Under the pieces are notes generated by a model. It saw nothing but the letters and a program-made list of their open reading frames with translations. It did not search any database and had not been told where the DNA came from. A stretch of 13,187 nt of DNA from Pseudomonadota bacterium (GTDB lineage Bacteria > Pseudomonadota > Alphaproteobacteria > Rhizobiales > Hyphomicrobiaceae), in assembly GCA_023410905.1 (NCBI GenBank), contig JAEYPL010000158.1, positions 1-13,187 on the forward strand, written 5' to 3'. Positions 1-5,523 of this stretch are shown one piece after another. Each line of letters starts with the position of its first letter. The stretch's first letter is position 1. Made by a program: the position numbers and the translations under genes.

Positions 1-21
1 TTCTGCAATCCCCCCCTCCTA

Positions 22-44
22 ACCTCCCCCACAAGGGGGGAGGT
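22..44. repeat. Intergenic palindrome downstream of ivd
   Basis: The arms ACCTCCCCC (22-30) and GGGGGAGGT (36-44) are perfect complements around a 5-nt loop. The element lies 27 nt beyond the ivd stop codon on the minus strand. No T-run follows in the ivd direction, so a classical intrinsic terminator is not evident, although the hairpin could still slow transcription or protect the mRNA end. Palindromes of this C-rich/G-rich type with a short loop are scattered between genes in many Hyphomicrobiales genomes (family knowledge). Its copy number here cannot be judged from one window. Confidence 0.6.
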
Positions 45-71
45 ACTGACACCGGGCAGGTACATCGGGGA

Positions 72-1247
72 TCAAGCCGTCTCGTTGAAGATTTCGCGGC
101 CGATCAGCATCCGCCGGATCTCGCTCGTACCTGCACCGATCTCATAGAGCTTGGCATCACGGAGAAGGCGGCCGGTCGGGGACTCATTGATATAGCCCGT
201 GCCGCCAAGAAGCTGGATGGCGTCGAGCGCAATCTTGGTCGCGCGCTCGGCCGCGAAGAGGATCGCTCCAGCCGCGTCCTTGCGCGTGGTCTGGCCGCGA
301 TCGCACGCCCTGGCGACGGCGTAGACATAGGCGCGCGACGCATTCATCTCGGTATACATGTCAGCGACCTTGCCCTGCACGAGCTGGAAGGTGCCGATGG
401 ACTGGCCGAACTGCTTGCGCTCGTGGATATACGGTAGCACCACATCGAGCGCTGCCTGCATGATGCCGACCGGGCCGCCCGCGAGCACCGCACGCTCGTA
501 GTCGAGCCCGCTCATGAGCACATTCACGCCCTTGCCGATGCCACCGAGGATGTTCTCATCCGGCACCTCGCAATCCTCGAAGACCAGCTCACCCGTCGAG
601 GAGCCGCGCATTCCGAGCTTGTCGAGTTTCTGGGCGACCTTGAATCCCGGCGAGCTCGTCTCGACGAGAAAGGCCGTGATACCGCGCGGCCCGGCTGCCG
701 CATCCGTCTTGGCGTAGACGACAATCACCTGCGCGTCCGGCGAGTTGGTGATCCACATCTTGGTGCCGTTGAGGACGTAGCGGTCGCCCTTCTTCTCCGC
801 GCGAAGCTGCATGGAGACGACGTCCGAGCCCGCGCCCGCTTCGCTCATGGCAAGAGAGCCGACATGCTCGCCGGAAATGAGCTTCGGGAGATACTTGCGC
901 TTCTGCGCCTCCGAGCCATTGCGGCTGATCTGGTTGACGCAGAGATTGGAGTGCGCGCCGTAAGAAAGACCGACCGACGCCGAGCCGCGAGAAATCTCCT
1001 CCATGGCGACGACGTGCTCAAGATAGCCGAGGCCCGAGCCGCCGTACTCTTCCTCCGCCGTGATGCCGTGGAGACCGAGCGCGCCCAAGCGCGGCCACAG
1101 CTCACGGGGAAAGCGATCCGTGCGGTCGATCTCGGCCGCGATGGGCGCGATCTCGTCGGCGGTGAAGGAGCGGACGGTGTCACGAAGCTGGTCGGCCGTC
1201 TCGCCGAGGTCGAAGTCGAGTGTCGGATACTGGTTGGAGATCGACAT
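72..1247 (-). CDS. ivd: Isovaleryl-CoA dehydrogenase
   Basis: This FAD flavoenzyme should oxidise isovaleryl-CoA to 3-methylcrotonyl-CoA in leucine breakdown, passing electrons to ETF in the cytoplasm. The 391 residues cover the whole acyl-CoA dehydrogenase fold. The first signature, LAMSEAGAGSD, is at about 132-142, and the FAD/dimer signature RKQFGQSIGTFQ is at about 277-288. The segment GLDYERAVLAGG places the catalytic base at Glu251, the helix-G position used by isovaleryl-CoA dehydrogenases. The C-terminal site where medium-chain enzymes carry their Glu reads EIGAGTSEIRR, with no Glu at that site, which is diagnostic for this subfamily. GAGG precedes the ATG by 7 nt. The gene stands alone: no methylcrotonyl-CoA carboxylase or hydratase gene is nearby, and it is divergent from the DUF4189 gene. 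Confidence 0.95.
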   Translation of the reverse strand: MSISNQYPTLDFDLGETADQLRDTVRSFTADEIAPIAAEIDRTDRFPRELWPRLGALGLHGITAEEEYGGSGLGYLEHVVAMEEISRGSASVGLSYGAHSNLCVNQISRNGSEAQKRKYLPKLISGEHVGSLAMSEAGAGSDVVSMQLRAEKKGDRYVLNGTKMWITNSPDAQVIVVYAKTDAAAGPRGITAFLVETSSPGFKVAQKLDKLGMRGSSTGELVFEDCEVPDENILGGIGKGVNVLMSGLDYERAVLAGGPVGIMQAALDVVLPYIHERKQFGQSIGTFQLVQGKVADMYTEMNASRAYVYAVARACDRGQTTRKDAAGAILFAAERATKIALDAIQLLGGTGYINESPTGRLLRDAKLYEIGAGTSEIRRMLIGREIFNETA

Positions 1248-1514
1248 GATGGGCCTCGTGGTGGCTTGCGACCGGAGGGATGCGCGTCACGGCTCATTGT
1301 CGGTAACCGGGTGCAAAGGAGAGCGCAAGCGCGCGCCCACTGCGGGGGACGGCTTGGCCTGCCGAACAGACCGTACGGGAACCGTTGCGCAAATCGGCAA
1401 CACGCCGGCGGATAGTGTCACCCAGAGGATAAATCATGCTGGACGGCCGGAAAGGGGGCTTTGCATATTCCCGAACGATTGGTTCGTTCACTTGCGCCTC
1501 CAGGAGCTCAGTCG
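1248..1514. other. Divergent intergenic region, ivd / DUF4189 gene
   Basis: These 267 nt separate two divergently transcribed genes and must hold both promoters. I see no convincing -35/-10 pair. A short inverted repeat, CGAAC-N5-GTTCG (1472-1486), lies 28 nt before the ATG at 1515 and could be an operator, but five base pairs could arise by chance. The stretch 1310-1370 is GC-rich with short self-complementary blocks and does not match a riboswitch I know. Confidence 0.35.
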
Positions 1515-2360
1515 ATGCGCCGCTTTCTACTGCCTGCCACAATCGTACTCGGGCTCGGCATTGCGCTCGGAACCCTGGCTGCGCCGCACCCGCTTTCGGC
1601 ACAAACCGCGCCCGAGGCTGCTGAAACAGCTTTCTGGGACAGCGTGAAGGACTCGCGCGACCCGGCCGAGGTCCGCGCCTACCTCGAAAAGTTTCCGAAC
1701 GGTCTCTTCGCGCCGCTGGCTAAGATCCGGCTGAGGAATCTGGAGGCCGCGAAGACACCCGCCCCCGCGCCGAGCACGGCAGCGAGCACACCGCCCCAAC
1801 AGCAGCCCGCATCGGCGCCTGCGCTGACGAGCGAGTCGATCATCCGAGAGGTGCAGGATCGCCTCTATAACCTCAACTATCAGATCGCGACCCGCAATGG
1901 CCGCATGAACCAGCAGACGCGCGAAGCCATTCGTCAGTGGCAGACGAACGTCAAGCAGCCGGTGACCGGGGACATGAACATCGCGCAGCTCGCGTTGCTG
2001 CGCAGGGCGCAGTTACCGACGACCTGGGGCTCGATCGCCTACTTTTCGAAGGGCGCGTCGTCGACGGTGTGGAATCGCCCGACGCGCGAGATCGCCGAAC
2101 GTGAAGCGCTGGCAGCATGCCGCAAGAACGCGGGCGCGCCGTGCCAGGTGCTGAGTGTGGCGAACAAGATCTGCGGCGCGCTCGGCTTCTACAATGCCGT
2201 CGTCAGCGGAAAGCAGCACTGGGGTGCATATGCGTCGGTCCGCCCGACGCTCGGACAGGCGACGGATCACGCCCTATCGGAATGCCGCAGACAGTCCAAG
2301 CAGCCCAATGCTTGCGGAATTCGCGCGACGGTGTGTGCAGACGGAAGCCACCGATCGTAA
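1515..2360 (+). CDS. Secreted protein with peptidoglycan-binding-like segment and DUF4189 domain
   Basis: This is a 281-residue exported protein of unknown function. Residues 1-30 form a signal peptide: Arg-Arg, a hydrophobic core, then a probable cleavage near LSA/Q. Residues 38-78 (AFWDSVKDSRDP...YLEKFPNG) resemble the short helical motif found in many alphaproteobacterial proteins beside caspase-like or SEL1-type domains. A Pro/Ala-rich linker (81-104) follows. Residues 108-165 look like a peptidoglycan-binding repeat (VQDRLYNLNY, then QQTREAIRQWQ). Residues 171-275 match DUF4189: WGSIAY start, repeated A-x-x-AC blocks, and conserved Cys at 202, 210, 220, 257, 267 and 274. The start is set by AGGAG at 1502-1506, 8 nt before ATG 1515; a TTG 54 nt upstream would put a non-signal stretch ahead of the signal peptide. 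A role at the cell wall is inference. Confidence 0.85.
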   Translation: MRRFLLPATIVLGLGIALGTLAAPHPLSAQTAPEAAETAFWDSVKDSRDPAEVRAYLEKFPNGLFAPLAKIRLRNLEAAKTPAPAPSTAASTPPQQQPASAPALTSESIIREVQDRLYNLNYQIATRNGRMNQQTREAIRQWQTNVKQPVTGDMNIAQLALLRRAQLPTTWGSIAYFSKGASSTVWNRPTREIAEREALAACRKNAGAPCQVLSVANKICGALGFYNAVVSGKQHWGAYASVRPTLGQATDHALSECRRQSKQPNACGIRATVCADGSHRS

Positions 2361-2379
2361 CCCTGCAAACTACCGCCGG

Positions 2380-2406
2380 CGTGATGACTTCATTATAGCC
2401 ATCACG
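2380..2406. terminator. Hairpin between convergent genes, possible bidirectional terminator
   Basis: CGTGATG (2380-2386) and CATCACG (2400-2406) form a perfect 7-bp stem around an AT-rich 13-nt loop. It sits between the stops of the DUF4189 gene (2360) and the minus-strand 81-residue gene (2422). The placement suits a shared terminator, but there is no T-run on either side, so Rho-independent termination is uncertain. Confidence 0.4.
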
Positions 2407-2421
2407 TGCGGAAGCGCAGCC

Positions 2422-2667
2422 TCAGGCCACGCGCTTCATCGGGCGGGCGCACAGCGCGTCGGCGATCATCTCCACGGCGCGGCCCCAGTCGAGCGCACCT
2501 TCGGCCTTCACGCCAAAAGCGGAAACTGCATCGGCTGGGCTGCCGCCATCGCGGAAAACTCTGGCGCACGCTTGCCGCGCAAAGCCGACAGACTGATGCC
2601 AATGGGCAGGATTCACGCTGCGCGGGGTGCGGGCGGAAAGGTCCGTGGTTGCGATGCTCGTCGTCAT
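2422..2667 (-). CDS. Small conserved-type hypothetical protein, 81 aa
   Basis: I do not recognise a named family. The case for a real gene is a textbook ribosome binding site (GGAGG 8 nt before the ATG), a balanced soluble composition, and a predicted helical body (residues 20-80) ending in DWGRAVEMIADALCARPMKRVA-like sequence. That ending resembles small alphaproteobacterial hypothetical proteins I have seen. There is no signal peptide, membrane segment or metal motif; one Cys is at about 34 and another at about 73. It converges with the DUF4189 gene and its upstream side faces the poorly coding 2.7-3.8 kb region. Function unknown. Confidence 0.7.
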   Translation of the reverse strand: MTTSIATTDLSARTPRSVNPAHWHQSVGFARQACARVFRDGGSPADAVSAFGVKAEGALDWGRAVEMIADALCARPMKRVA

Positions 2668-2718
2668 GGCAGTTGCCTCCGTAAGCAGGTGGCCTCGTCA
2701 TGAGGCCGTTACTGACTT

Positions 2719-2734
2719 GCCCAACGCAGTGGGC
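2719..2734. repeat. Small hairpin upstream of the 81-aa gene
   Basis: GCCCA (2719-2723) and TGGGC (2730-2734) form a 5-bp stem with a 6-nt loop, about 50 nt before the start of the minus-strand 81-residue gene. It may lie in that gene's leader or promoter. The stem is short and could be chance. Confidence 0.25.
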
Positions 2735-2883
2735 GATTACGCGTTGCTGCCCTGAGTACGCGGGCTGTGGACAATCGATATGAGGCCGGCGAGCACACCA
2801 GAGCCGTGCGACGCAACGCAAAACCTTGATACGCACCGCGCTCATGGACCGCAGGATCCGCGCTCCAGCACGCTCGCCGGTAC

Positions 2884-2916
2884 TTTGGAGCCCTTGGGGG
2901 GAGGACAGGCTCCAAA
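2884..2916. repeat. Strong 9-bp inverted repeat with G-rich loop
   Basis: TTTGGAGCC (2884-2892) and GGCTCCAAA (2908-2916) are perfect complements separated by a 15-nt loop containing GGGGGGAGG. No T-run follows. The loop carries a ribosome-binding-site-like GGAGG (2900-2904) and the last base of the right arm is the A of an ATG (2916). That ATG opens a 27-codon frame ending at 2999. This could be an operator, a regulatory hairpin or a decayed gene start. Confidence 0.5.
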
Positions 2917-3147
2917 TGGAATTCAGTTGGGGGCAGAACGCGTGGGACGGCGCAAATCCGTCTCTCCACGCTTTGACTCGACGCTCGACATTACCGTGAG
3001 AAACACTTCACCGATCGGCCGCCACTCGTTACTGACAATGGAGCTCGACTTCAGATCGGCGTTACGAAGACGCGTGGACACGATTGTACATCCTTCCCGG
3101 ACAGCAGCCTGCGGGACCGACGCGGAACAAGGCCTACAAGGCGAAAA

Positions 3148-3534
3148 CTAGGACAGAAGACGGGAACGCTGACGCAACGCTACAGGACGCAACTTCACTG
3201 CCGCAGGCATCTTCAAGGCGGCGAGCCGCGACGCAATACTGGTGAACAGCTCGACACGTGCGACTCGCCTTGCCTTGAGGAGCGCGGTACTCAGAACGCT
3301 CTTCGGGGTGATCGGCCGACCAGGGGCGGTGGCCGTTGGCAGGTGCTGACGCTTACGCAACTGAGACGCAAACTCGGACGCAACACGACGCGAACGCGAA
3401 CGCTTACTCTCGGGCGACTTGGGTACGCGGTCCGATACGCTGACCGAACTGGACTGCCCTGACGCAACGCTACGACTGAAAATCACCGAACCGGGCGCAA
3501 CGCGGGACTGAGACGCCAACTTGAACTCACTCAC
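3148..3534 (-). CDS. Possible small basic Ser/Arg-rich protein, unrecognised
   Basis: This frame encodes about 128 residues with no family I recognise: strongly basic, rich in Ser, Arg, Ala and Val, with no signal peptide or membrane segment. An SKRSRSRR-like run sits near 45-52, and the C-terminal half (about 80-125) looks helical and amphipathic. AAGGAG lies only 1 nt before an ATG at 3540 but 7 nt before an in-frame GTG at 3534, so GTG is the better start. Arg is written mostly CGT and Leu often TTG, unlike the CGC/CTC of the neighbours, suggesting foreign origin or a non-coding frame. The DNA-level GACGCAA repeats cross it in two different frames, which weakens the coding case. Confidence 0.3.
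   Translation of the reverse strand: MSEFKLASQSRVAPGSVIFSRSVASGQSSSVSVSDRVPKSPESKRSRSRRVASEFASQLRKRQHLPTATAPGRPITPKSVLSTALLKARRVARVELFTSIASRLAALKMPAAVKLRPVALRQRSRLLS
3169..3473. repeat. Duplicated 15-mer and clustered GACGCAA heptamers
   Basis: CTGACGCAACGCTAC occurs exactly at 3169-3183 and 3459-3473. The 290-nt offset is not a multiple of three, so the repeat is conserved as DNA rather than as a peptide. Six GACGCAA copies fall inside this interval, all in the same orientation, and further copies lie at 2810 and 3624. The related form GGCGCAA is at 2947 and 3494. Confidence 0.6.
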
Positions 3535-3734
3535 ACCCATGCTCCTTGCGGCTCACTTACGCTTGACTGAGAACCGTGCTCGGCGAACAAGTGCACTTAA
3601 CCGTTGTTTTGTGGCGACACCCGGACGCAAAATTGGTGAATCGGAGAAATCGGATTGACATCCATTCATCCTGTTTCGTTCTCCACAAGAAGATGCCATT
3701 GGAGGCCTTTTACTGGGGTTTTGAGAGGTGCCCC

Positions 3735-3743
3735 TGTGGATAA
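3735..3743 (-). promoter_or_regulatory. Consensus DnaA-box-like 9-mer
   Basis: TGTGGATAA is the exact reverse complement of the DnaA box TTATCCACA. It sits inside a small inverted repeat CCTGT-N8-ACAGG and lies about 100 nt before rlmB. Near matches are TTCTCCACA (3679-3687) and TGTGGACAA (2766-2774). One exact match could be chance; the surroundings make it worth noting. Confidence 0.35.
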
Positions 3744-3845
3744 CAACAGGTCTCTGACAGCCGCTGATCCCCTCGAAATTCACGCTTGCAGTCCCGGCCG
3801 GACTGATTCGCGTCATCGCCAGGGCCGCAAAAGACCTCTTCCAGC

Positions 3846-4625
3846 ATGAATCGCAATAAACCCCATCATTCGAGTCGCCCTGCATCACGTCCGTCGGAGG
3901 ACCAGGGGCCCGTACGCCTCTATGGCATCCACGCGGTCGCGGCGGCGCTCGCCAATCCCGCGCGCGAGATCGGCCGGCTCCTGCTGACGGACAACGCTGA
4001 GCATCGGCTCGTGGCGGCCATCGCCGCGCGCAACGCGCGATCGCAGAAGGTCACACCACGCGACCTCGATCGGCTGCTCGGAAGCGACACGGTTCATCAA
4101 GGCGCGCTGCTCGAGACGGCCGACCTGGCCGAGCCAACGCTCGATGAGCTCGCGACCGCATCCACCACGAAGGGACCGCTGGTCGTGCTCGACCAGGTCA
4201 CGGATCCGCACAATGTGGGGGCGATCCTGCGCTCGGCGGCCGTGCTCGGCGCGGGCGGGCTCATCATGACGCGTCGCCACAGCCCGCCACTTTCGGGCTC
4301 ACTCGCCAAAGCGGCCTCCGGCGGGCTCGAAGTGGTGCCGGTCGCGCTGGTCGCGAACCTCGCGCGGGCATTGGATGAGTTCGGCGAACTCGGCGTCCGC
4401 CGCATCGGCCTCGACGGCGACGGCGACGTCACCATCGATAAGGCGGACTTCTCGGGTGCCGTTGCGCTGGTGCTCGGCGCCGAGGGTAAAGGCCTGCGTC
4501 GTCTCACGCGCGAAAGCTGCGACGTGCTCGCTCGCGTCCCGGCAGCAGGCGGTTTCGCTTCGCTCAACGTCTCGAATGCGGCGGCCGTGGCTCTCTATGC
4601 AGGCGCACGAGCGCGCACCGGTTGA
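3846..4625 (+). CDS. rlmB: 23S rRNA (guanosine-2'-O-)-methyltransferase RlmB, SpoU/TrmH family
   Basis: This enzyme should methylate the ribose 2'-OH of a conserved guanosine (G2251 in E. coli numbering) in domain V of 23S rRNA, using SAM. The 259 residues divide into a basic, disordered N-tail (1-22), an L30e-like substrate-binding domain (about 23-100, starting VRLYGIHAV) and a knotted SPOUT catalytic domain (about 108-257). All three SpoU motifs are present: DPHNVGAILR (120-129, with Asn123 and Arg129), LVLGAEGKGL (209-218, Glu213) and ASLNVSNAAAVALY (238-251). The usual NVSVAAG reads NVSNAAA, a minor variant. No good ribosome binding site precedes the ATG, but an in-frame TGA at 3804 and the lack of other starts make 3846 the only choice. 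Other TrmH paralogues are the alternative; length and the N-domain favour RlmB. Confidence 0.9.
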   Translation: MNRNKPHHSSRPASRPSEDQGPVRLYGIHAVAAALANPAREIGRLLLTDNAEHRLVAAIAARNARSQKVTPRDLDRLLGSDTVHQGALLETADLAEPTLDELATASTTKGPLVVLDQVTDPHNVGAILRSAAVLGAGGLIMTRRHSPPLSGSLAKAASGGLEVVPVALVANLARALDEFGELGVRRIGLDGDGDVTIDKADFSGAVALVLGAEGKGLRRLTRESCDVLARVPAAGGFASLNVSNAAAVALYAGARARTG

Positions 4626-4662
4626 TCGGCGCGCCCGTGCTCACACACTATATATGTGCGTA

Positions 4663-4714
4663 GAGCGCCCGCGCCGCTCGGCCCCTGAACGTGCGAAAGC
4701 ACAAGCGGGAGCGC
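4663..4714 (+). terminator. GC-rich nested hairpins after rlmB
   Basis: Downstream of rlmB, GTGC-GAAA-GCAC (4691-4702) forms a GNRA-capped hairpin. It is enclosed by CCCGC (4668-4672) pairing with GCGGG (4705-4709), and a competing hairpin GAGCG-N7-CGCTC spans 4663-4679. It lies between rlmB and the convergent gene ending at 4771. No T-run follows, so it may be an mRNA 3' structure rather than an intrinsic terminator. It matches no RNA family I know. Confidence 0.3.
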
Positions 4715-4770
4715 GCGCTGCCCGGAATGCTGGCGGCGCCTTAACTTCCTGGGATTGCTGATATTTCCGC

Positions 4771-5136
4771 TTATTGCTTGGGAGCCGGCGTTGCCGGCGC
4801 AGGCGCTGATGGTGGTATGGGACCGCTGCCGCCCGGTTTGTCGGGATCGTCTGGACCGTCGTAGTAGAGGAACCCGTCCTCTATCGCCACGATGTCCTCG
4901 GCCTCCACCTCGTACTCGTCCTCTTCATTGTCATCGAGGCGGACGACGCAGCCGCTCATGCACACTTTGTCCAGTACCTGCGAGGGTCGGATCGTGTGCT
5001 CCGTCGTGGTCTCTCCTTCGGAGATGGTGACCTTGACGTCTTTGGTGTCGCGATTGGTGATGCTGGCGGCATCGGCAGCGATGCTGGTCATGAGCAGCGC
5101 TGCCGCGCCAGACATCGAGATGAGCCTCGATGGCAT
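4771..5136 (-). CDS. Exported acidic protein of unknown function, 121 aa
   Basis: I do not recognise a named family. Residues 1-23 form a Sec signal peptide (positive start, hydrophobic GAAALLMTSIA, cleavage likely after ADA). The mature part begins ASITNRDTKDVKVTISEG, which suggests a small beta-rich periplasmic domain. It contains a CMSGC pair (Cys59, Cys63) that could form a disulfide. An acidic stretch follows (about 68-87, DDNEEDEYEVEAED) and the end is Pro/Ala-rich and disordered (about 95-121). The start is supported by CGGAG 9 nt before the ATG. It follows the histone-like gene by 38 nt on the same strand, and its ribosome binding site lies in a hairpin (5146-5168). Its opposite charge to the upstream gene product is curious, but export argues against direct contact. 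Confidence 0.7.
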   Translation of the reverse strand: MPSRLISMSGAAALLMTSIAADAASITNRDTKDVKVTISEGETTTEHTIRPSQVLDKVCMSGCVVRLDDNEEDEYEVEAEDIVAIEDGFLYYDGPDDPDKPGGSGPIPPSAPAPATPAPKQ

Positions 5137-5145
5137 TCAGTGATA

Positions 5146-5168
5146 CTCCGTTGCACAGAACAACGGAG
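5146..5168 (-). promoter_or_regulatory. Hairpin that pairs the ribosome binding site of the acidic-protein gene
   Basis: CTCCGTTG (5146-5153) and CAACGGAG (5161-5168) form a perfect 8-bp stem with a 7-nt loop. On the minus-strand transcript the 3' arm contains CGGAG, the Shine-Dalgarno sequence of the gene starting at 5136, and the 5' arm is its complement. The hairpin begins 6 nt after the stop of the histone-like gene. It could end or attenuate readthrough, or block translation of the second gene unless opened. Confidence 0.55.
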
Positions 5169-5174
5169 ATAGTC

Positions 5175-5363
5175 TTACCGCTTTGCGGCCTTCTTCGCAC
5201 GCTTCACGGCAACCTTCTTCGCCGCCTTCTTGGCCGGCTTCTTCGAGGGCTTCTTCGCCGCCTTCTTCGCTACCTTCTTGGCAGCGGTCTTCTTCTTCGC
5301 GCTCTTCGTCGCGACCTTTTTGGCGGGTGCTTTCTTGACCGCCTTCTTAGCTCTCATTGCCAT
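5175..5363 (-). CDS. Histone H1-like Lys/Ala-rich nucleoid protein
   Basis: The 62 residues are almost entirely Lys and Ala with some Val, Pro, Ser, Thr and Arg, in repeats of the form AKK-x-x-x-KKA. This resembles the C-terminal tail of eukaryotic H1 and bacterial H1-like proteins (Hc1, AlgP/HphA type). Such proteins bind DNA through charge and are thought to help condense the nucleoid or tune transcription (family knowledge); a role here is inference. The ATG at 5363 is preferred because AAAGGA lies 9 nt upstream. A second ATG (5357) is 15 nt away, and a longer upstream frame adds 34 residues of unlike composition. The low-complexity repeat is prone to length change. It is divergent from the LysR gene. 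Confidence 0.8.
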   Translation of the reverse strand: MAMRAKKAVKKAPAKKVATKSAKKKTAAKKVAKKAAKKPSKKPAKKAAKKVAVKRAKKAAKR

Positions 5364-5466
5364 TGGATATGATCCTTTCCTGCTATTCGTCTTGTGGTGT
5401 GGTGCCGATGCATCATCTAATGTGTGCAATCCGTAGCCATCGCAAACGCAAAATTTCGCTGTCATC

Positions 5467-5483
5467 TATCGATTCTTTCGATA
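5467..5483. promoter_or_regulatory. Candidate LysR-type regulator binding site
   Basis: TATCGA (5467-5472) and TCGATA (5478-5483) form a perfect palindrome with a 5-nt spacer. It contains the symmetric T-N11-A core (5469-5481) typical of LysR-family boxes. It lies 40 nt before the LysR start and between that gene and the divergent histone-like gene. This position is usual for autoregulation and control of the divergent gene. Confidence 0.45.
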
Positions 5484-5523
5484 CATCGCGCATATCGTCA
5501 TCAACACAGCGAGAGCACACACC

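Larger units (their letters stand above)
2668..3845. other. Long, lower-GC, mostly non-coding region with repeats and hairpins
   Basis: About 1.2 kb lies between the start of the 81-residue gene and rlmB. By eye its GC is lower than in the flanking genes, especially 3550-3845. It holds eight exact GACGCAA heptamers, all on the plus strand (2810, 3171, 3186, 3230, 3365, 3377, 3461, 3624). It also holds a duplicated 15-mer, a 9-bp hairpin (2884-2916), DnaA-box-like 9-mers and one possible minus-strand gene (3148-3534). A plus-strand reading frame at 2780-3151 has no ribosome binding site and no recognisable protein. No tRNA or known RNA family was recognised. Confidence 0.6.

Noticed and set aside
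1300..1380. Cobalamin-riboswitch-like GC-rich stretch between ivd and the DUF4189 gene
   Set aside because: Blocks such as CCACTGCGGGGG only loosely resemble parts of the riboswitch. The B12 box is missing on both strands, and neither neighbour is a cobalamin gene.
1461..1514. TTG start giving 18 extra residues on the DUF4189 protein
   Set aside because: It has no ribosome binding site and would place a non-signal stretch before the signal peptide; ATG 1515 has AGGAG at good spacing.
2780..3151. 123-codon plus-strand frame in the gene-poor region
   Set aside because: It has no ribosome binding site, no recognisable protein features and Cys/Pro/Arg-rich non-protein-like composition, and it spans a strong hairpin.
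3655..3660. Perfect TTGACA as a -35 element for rlmB
   Set aside because: No -10-like hexamer lies 16-18 nt downstream, so a promoter is not supported.
2668..3845. tRNA or other structural RNA gene in the long gap
   Set aside because: I looked for T-loop GTTCGA-type motifs, cloverleaf arms, SRP and RNase P signatures on both strands and found none.
3553..3888. 111-codon minus-strand frame upstream of rlmB
   Set aside because: It overlaps the start of rlmB in antisense, has no ribosome binding site and shows no family resemblance.
5364..5465. Longer histone-like frame with 34 extra N-terminal residues
   Set aside because: The extension has Cys/His/Asp-rich composition unlike the Lys/Ala body, and the ribosome binding site sits inside it, directly before ATG 5363.
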